Below are positions 63,783 to 64,000 of a stretch of 64,000 nucleotides of DNA, in pieces. The notes below the pieces were generated by a model, which was not told the origin of the DNA, did not search any database, and saw only the letters and a list, made by a program, of their open reading frames with translations. The stretch is from Manis javanica (lineage: Eukaryota > Chordata > Mammalia > Pholidota > Manidae), in NCBI RefSeq assembly GCF_040802235.1, contig NC_133166.1, positions 9,858,001 to 9,922,000 on the forward strand. The letters are read 5' to 3'. The position numbers were made by a program, and so were the translations under genes. How positions within the stretch are numbered: position 1 is the first letter of the stretch; every line of letters begins with the position of its first letter.

Positions 63783-64000
63783 ATTTTTTATTAAGATATC
63801 ATTAATATACAATCTTTTGAAGGTTTCACATGAGCAACATTGTGGTTACTACATTCACCCATATTATTGAGTCTCCCACCCCCACCCCATTGCAGTTCCT
63901 GTTCATCTGTGTGTAGTAAGATGCTATAGAGTCACTACTTATCTTCTCTGTGCTATTCTGTCTTCCCCGAAATCACATGAAAAAAAACAAGGAAAATATT
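63783..64000 (-). mobile_element. L1 3' end, cut by the window edge
   Basis: Starts with TTTTTTATTAAGATATCATT (the reversed A-rich tail), then TTTGAAGGTTTCACATGAGC, GTGGTTACTACATTCACCCA and TGTAGTAAGATGCTATAGAG. It is the same L1 3'UTR type as the 24.7-25.4 kb copy, read antisense. Confidence 0.85.

Overview
This window is nuclear DNA from a placental mammal. It is AT-rich, intron-bearing and full of MIR, L2, L1, hAT, Tigger and LTR elements, with three (CA)n microsatellites and one CpG island. I see no Alu and no rodent B1/B2, which argues against primate and mouse-like rodent. I cannot name the species.

The only host protein-coding gene I can support is the 5' end of TMEM135 on the minus strand. 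Exon 1 (40806-40946) lies in a CpG-island promoter, exon 2 is 4100-4227 and exon 3 is 1716-1808. The three exons splice in frame into about 120 N-terminal residues; the rest of the gene lies below position 1. From about 41.4 kb to the right end is upstream intergenic DNA with no recognisable gene.

Layout: 1-4.1 kb holds introns 3 and 2 with MIRs. Intron 1 (4.2-40.8 kb) is a repeat landing zone. It holds a near full-length but internally deleted L1 (5.4-11.2 kb), a second nested L1 cluster (12.6-20.3 kb) with a GC-rich insert, a MER5A, an ERV-L/MLT2-like LTR, a solo LTR inside a MIR, a 5'-truncated L1 (24.7-25.4 kb), a perfect 113-bp local duplication (26.0/26.6 kb), and a complete but decayed endogenous retrovirus (27061-32935) in the same orientation as TMEM135. 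The upstream flank holds a Tigger (TcMar) relic, L1 3' ends, an MLT1-like LTR, a young 3'-truncated U4 snRNA retropseudogene with a pure A tail (47705-47820), a long old L1M 3' region (50.7-52.3 kb), and a repeat-poor block near 60.5-61.1 kb that could be a regulatory element.

All open frames other than the TMEM135 exons and the broken L1/ERV frames look like chance or shadow ORFs. I did not find a novel gene system. The points most worth checking are the ERV with a membrane-segment-like 3' ORF, the identical 113-bp duplication, the young U4 insertion, and the candidate non-coding elements.
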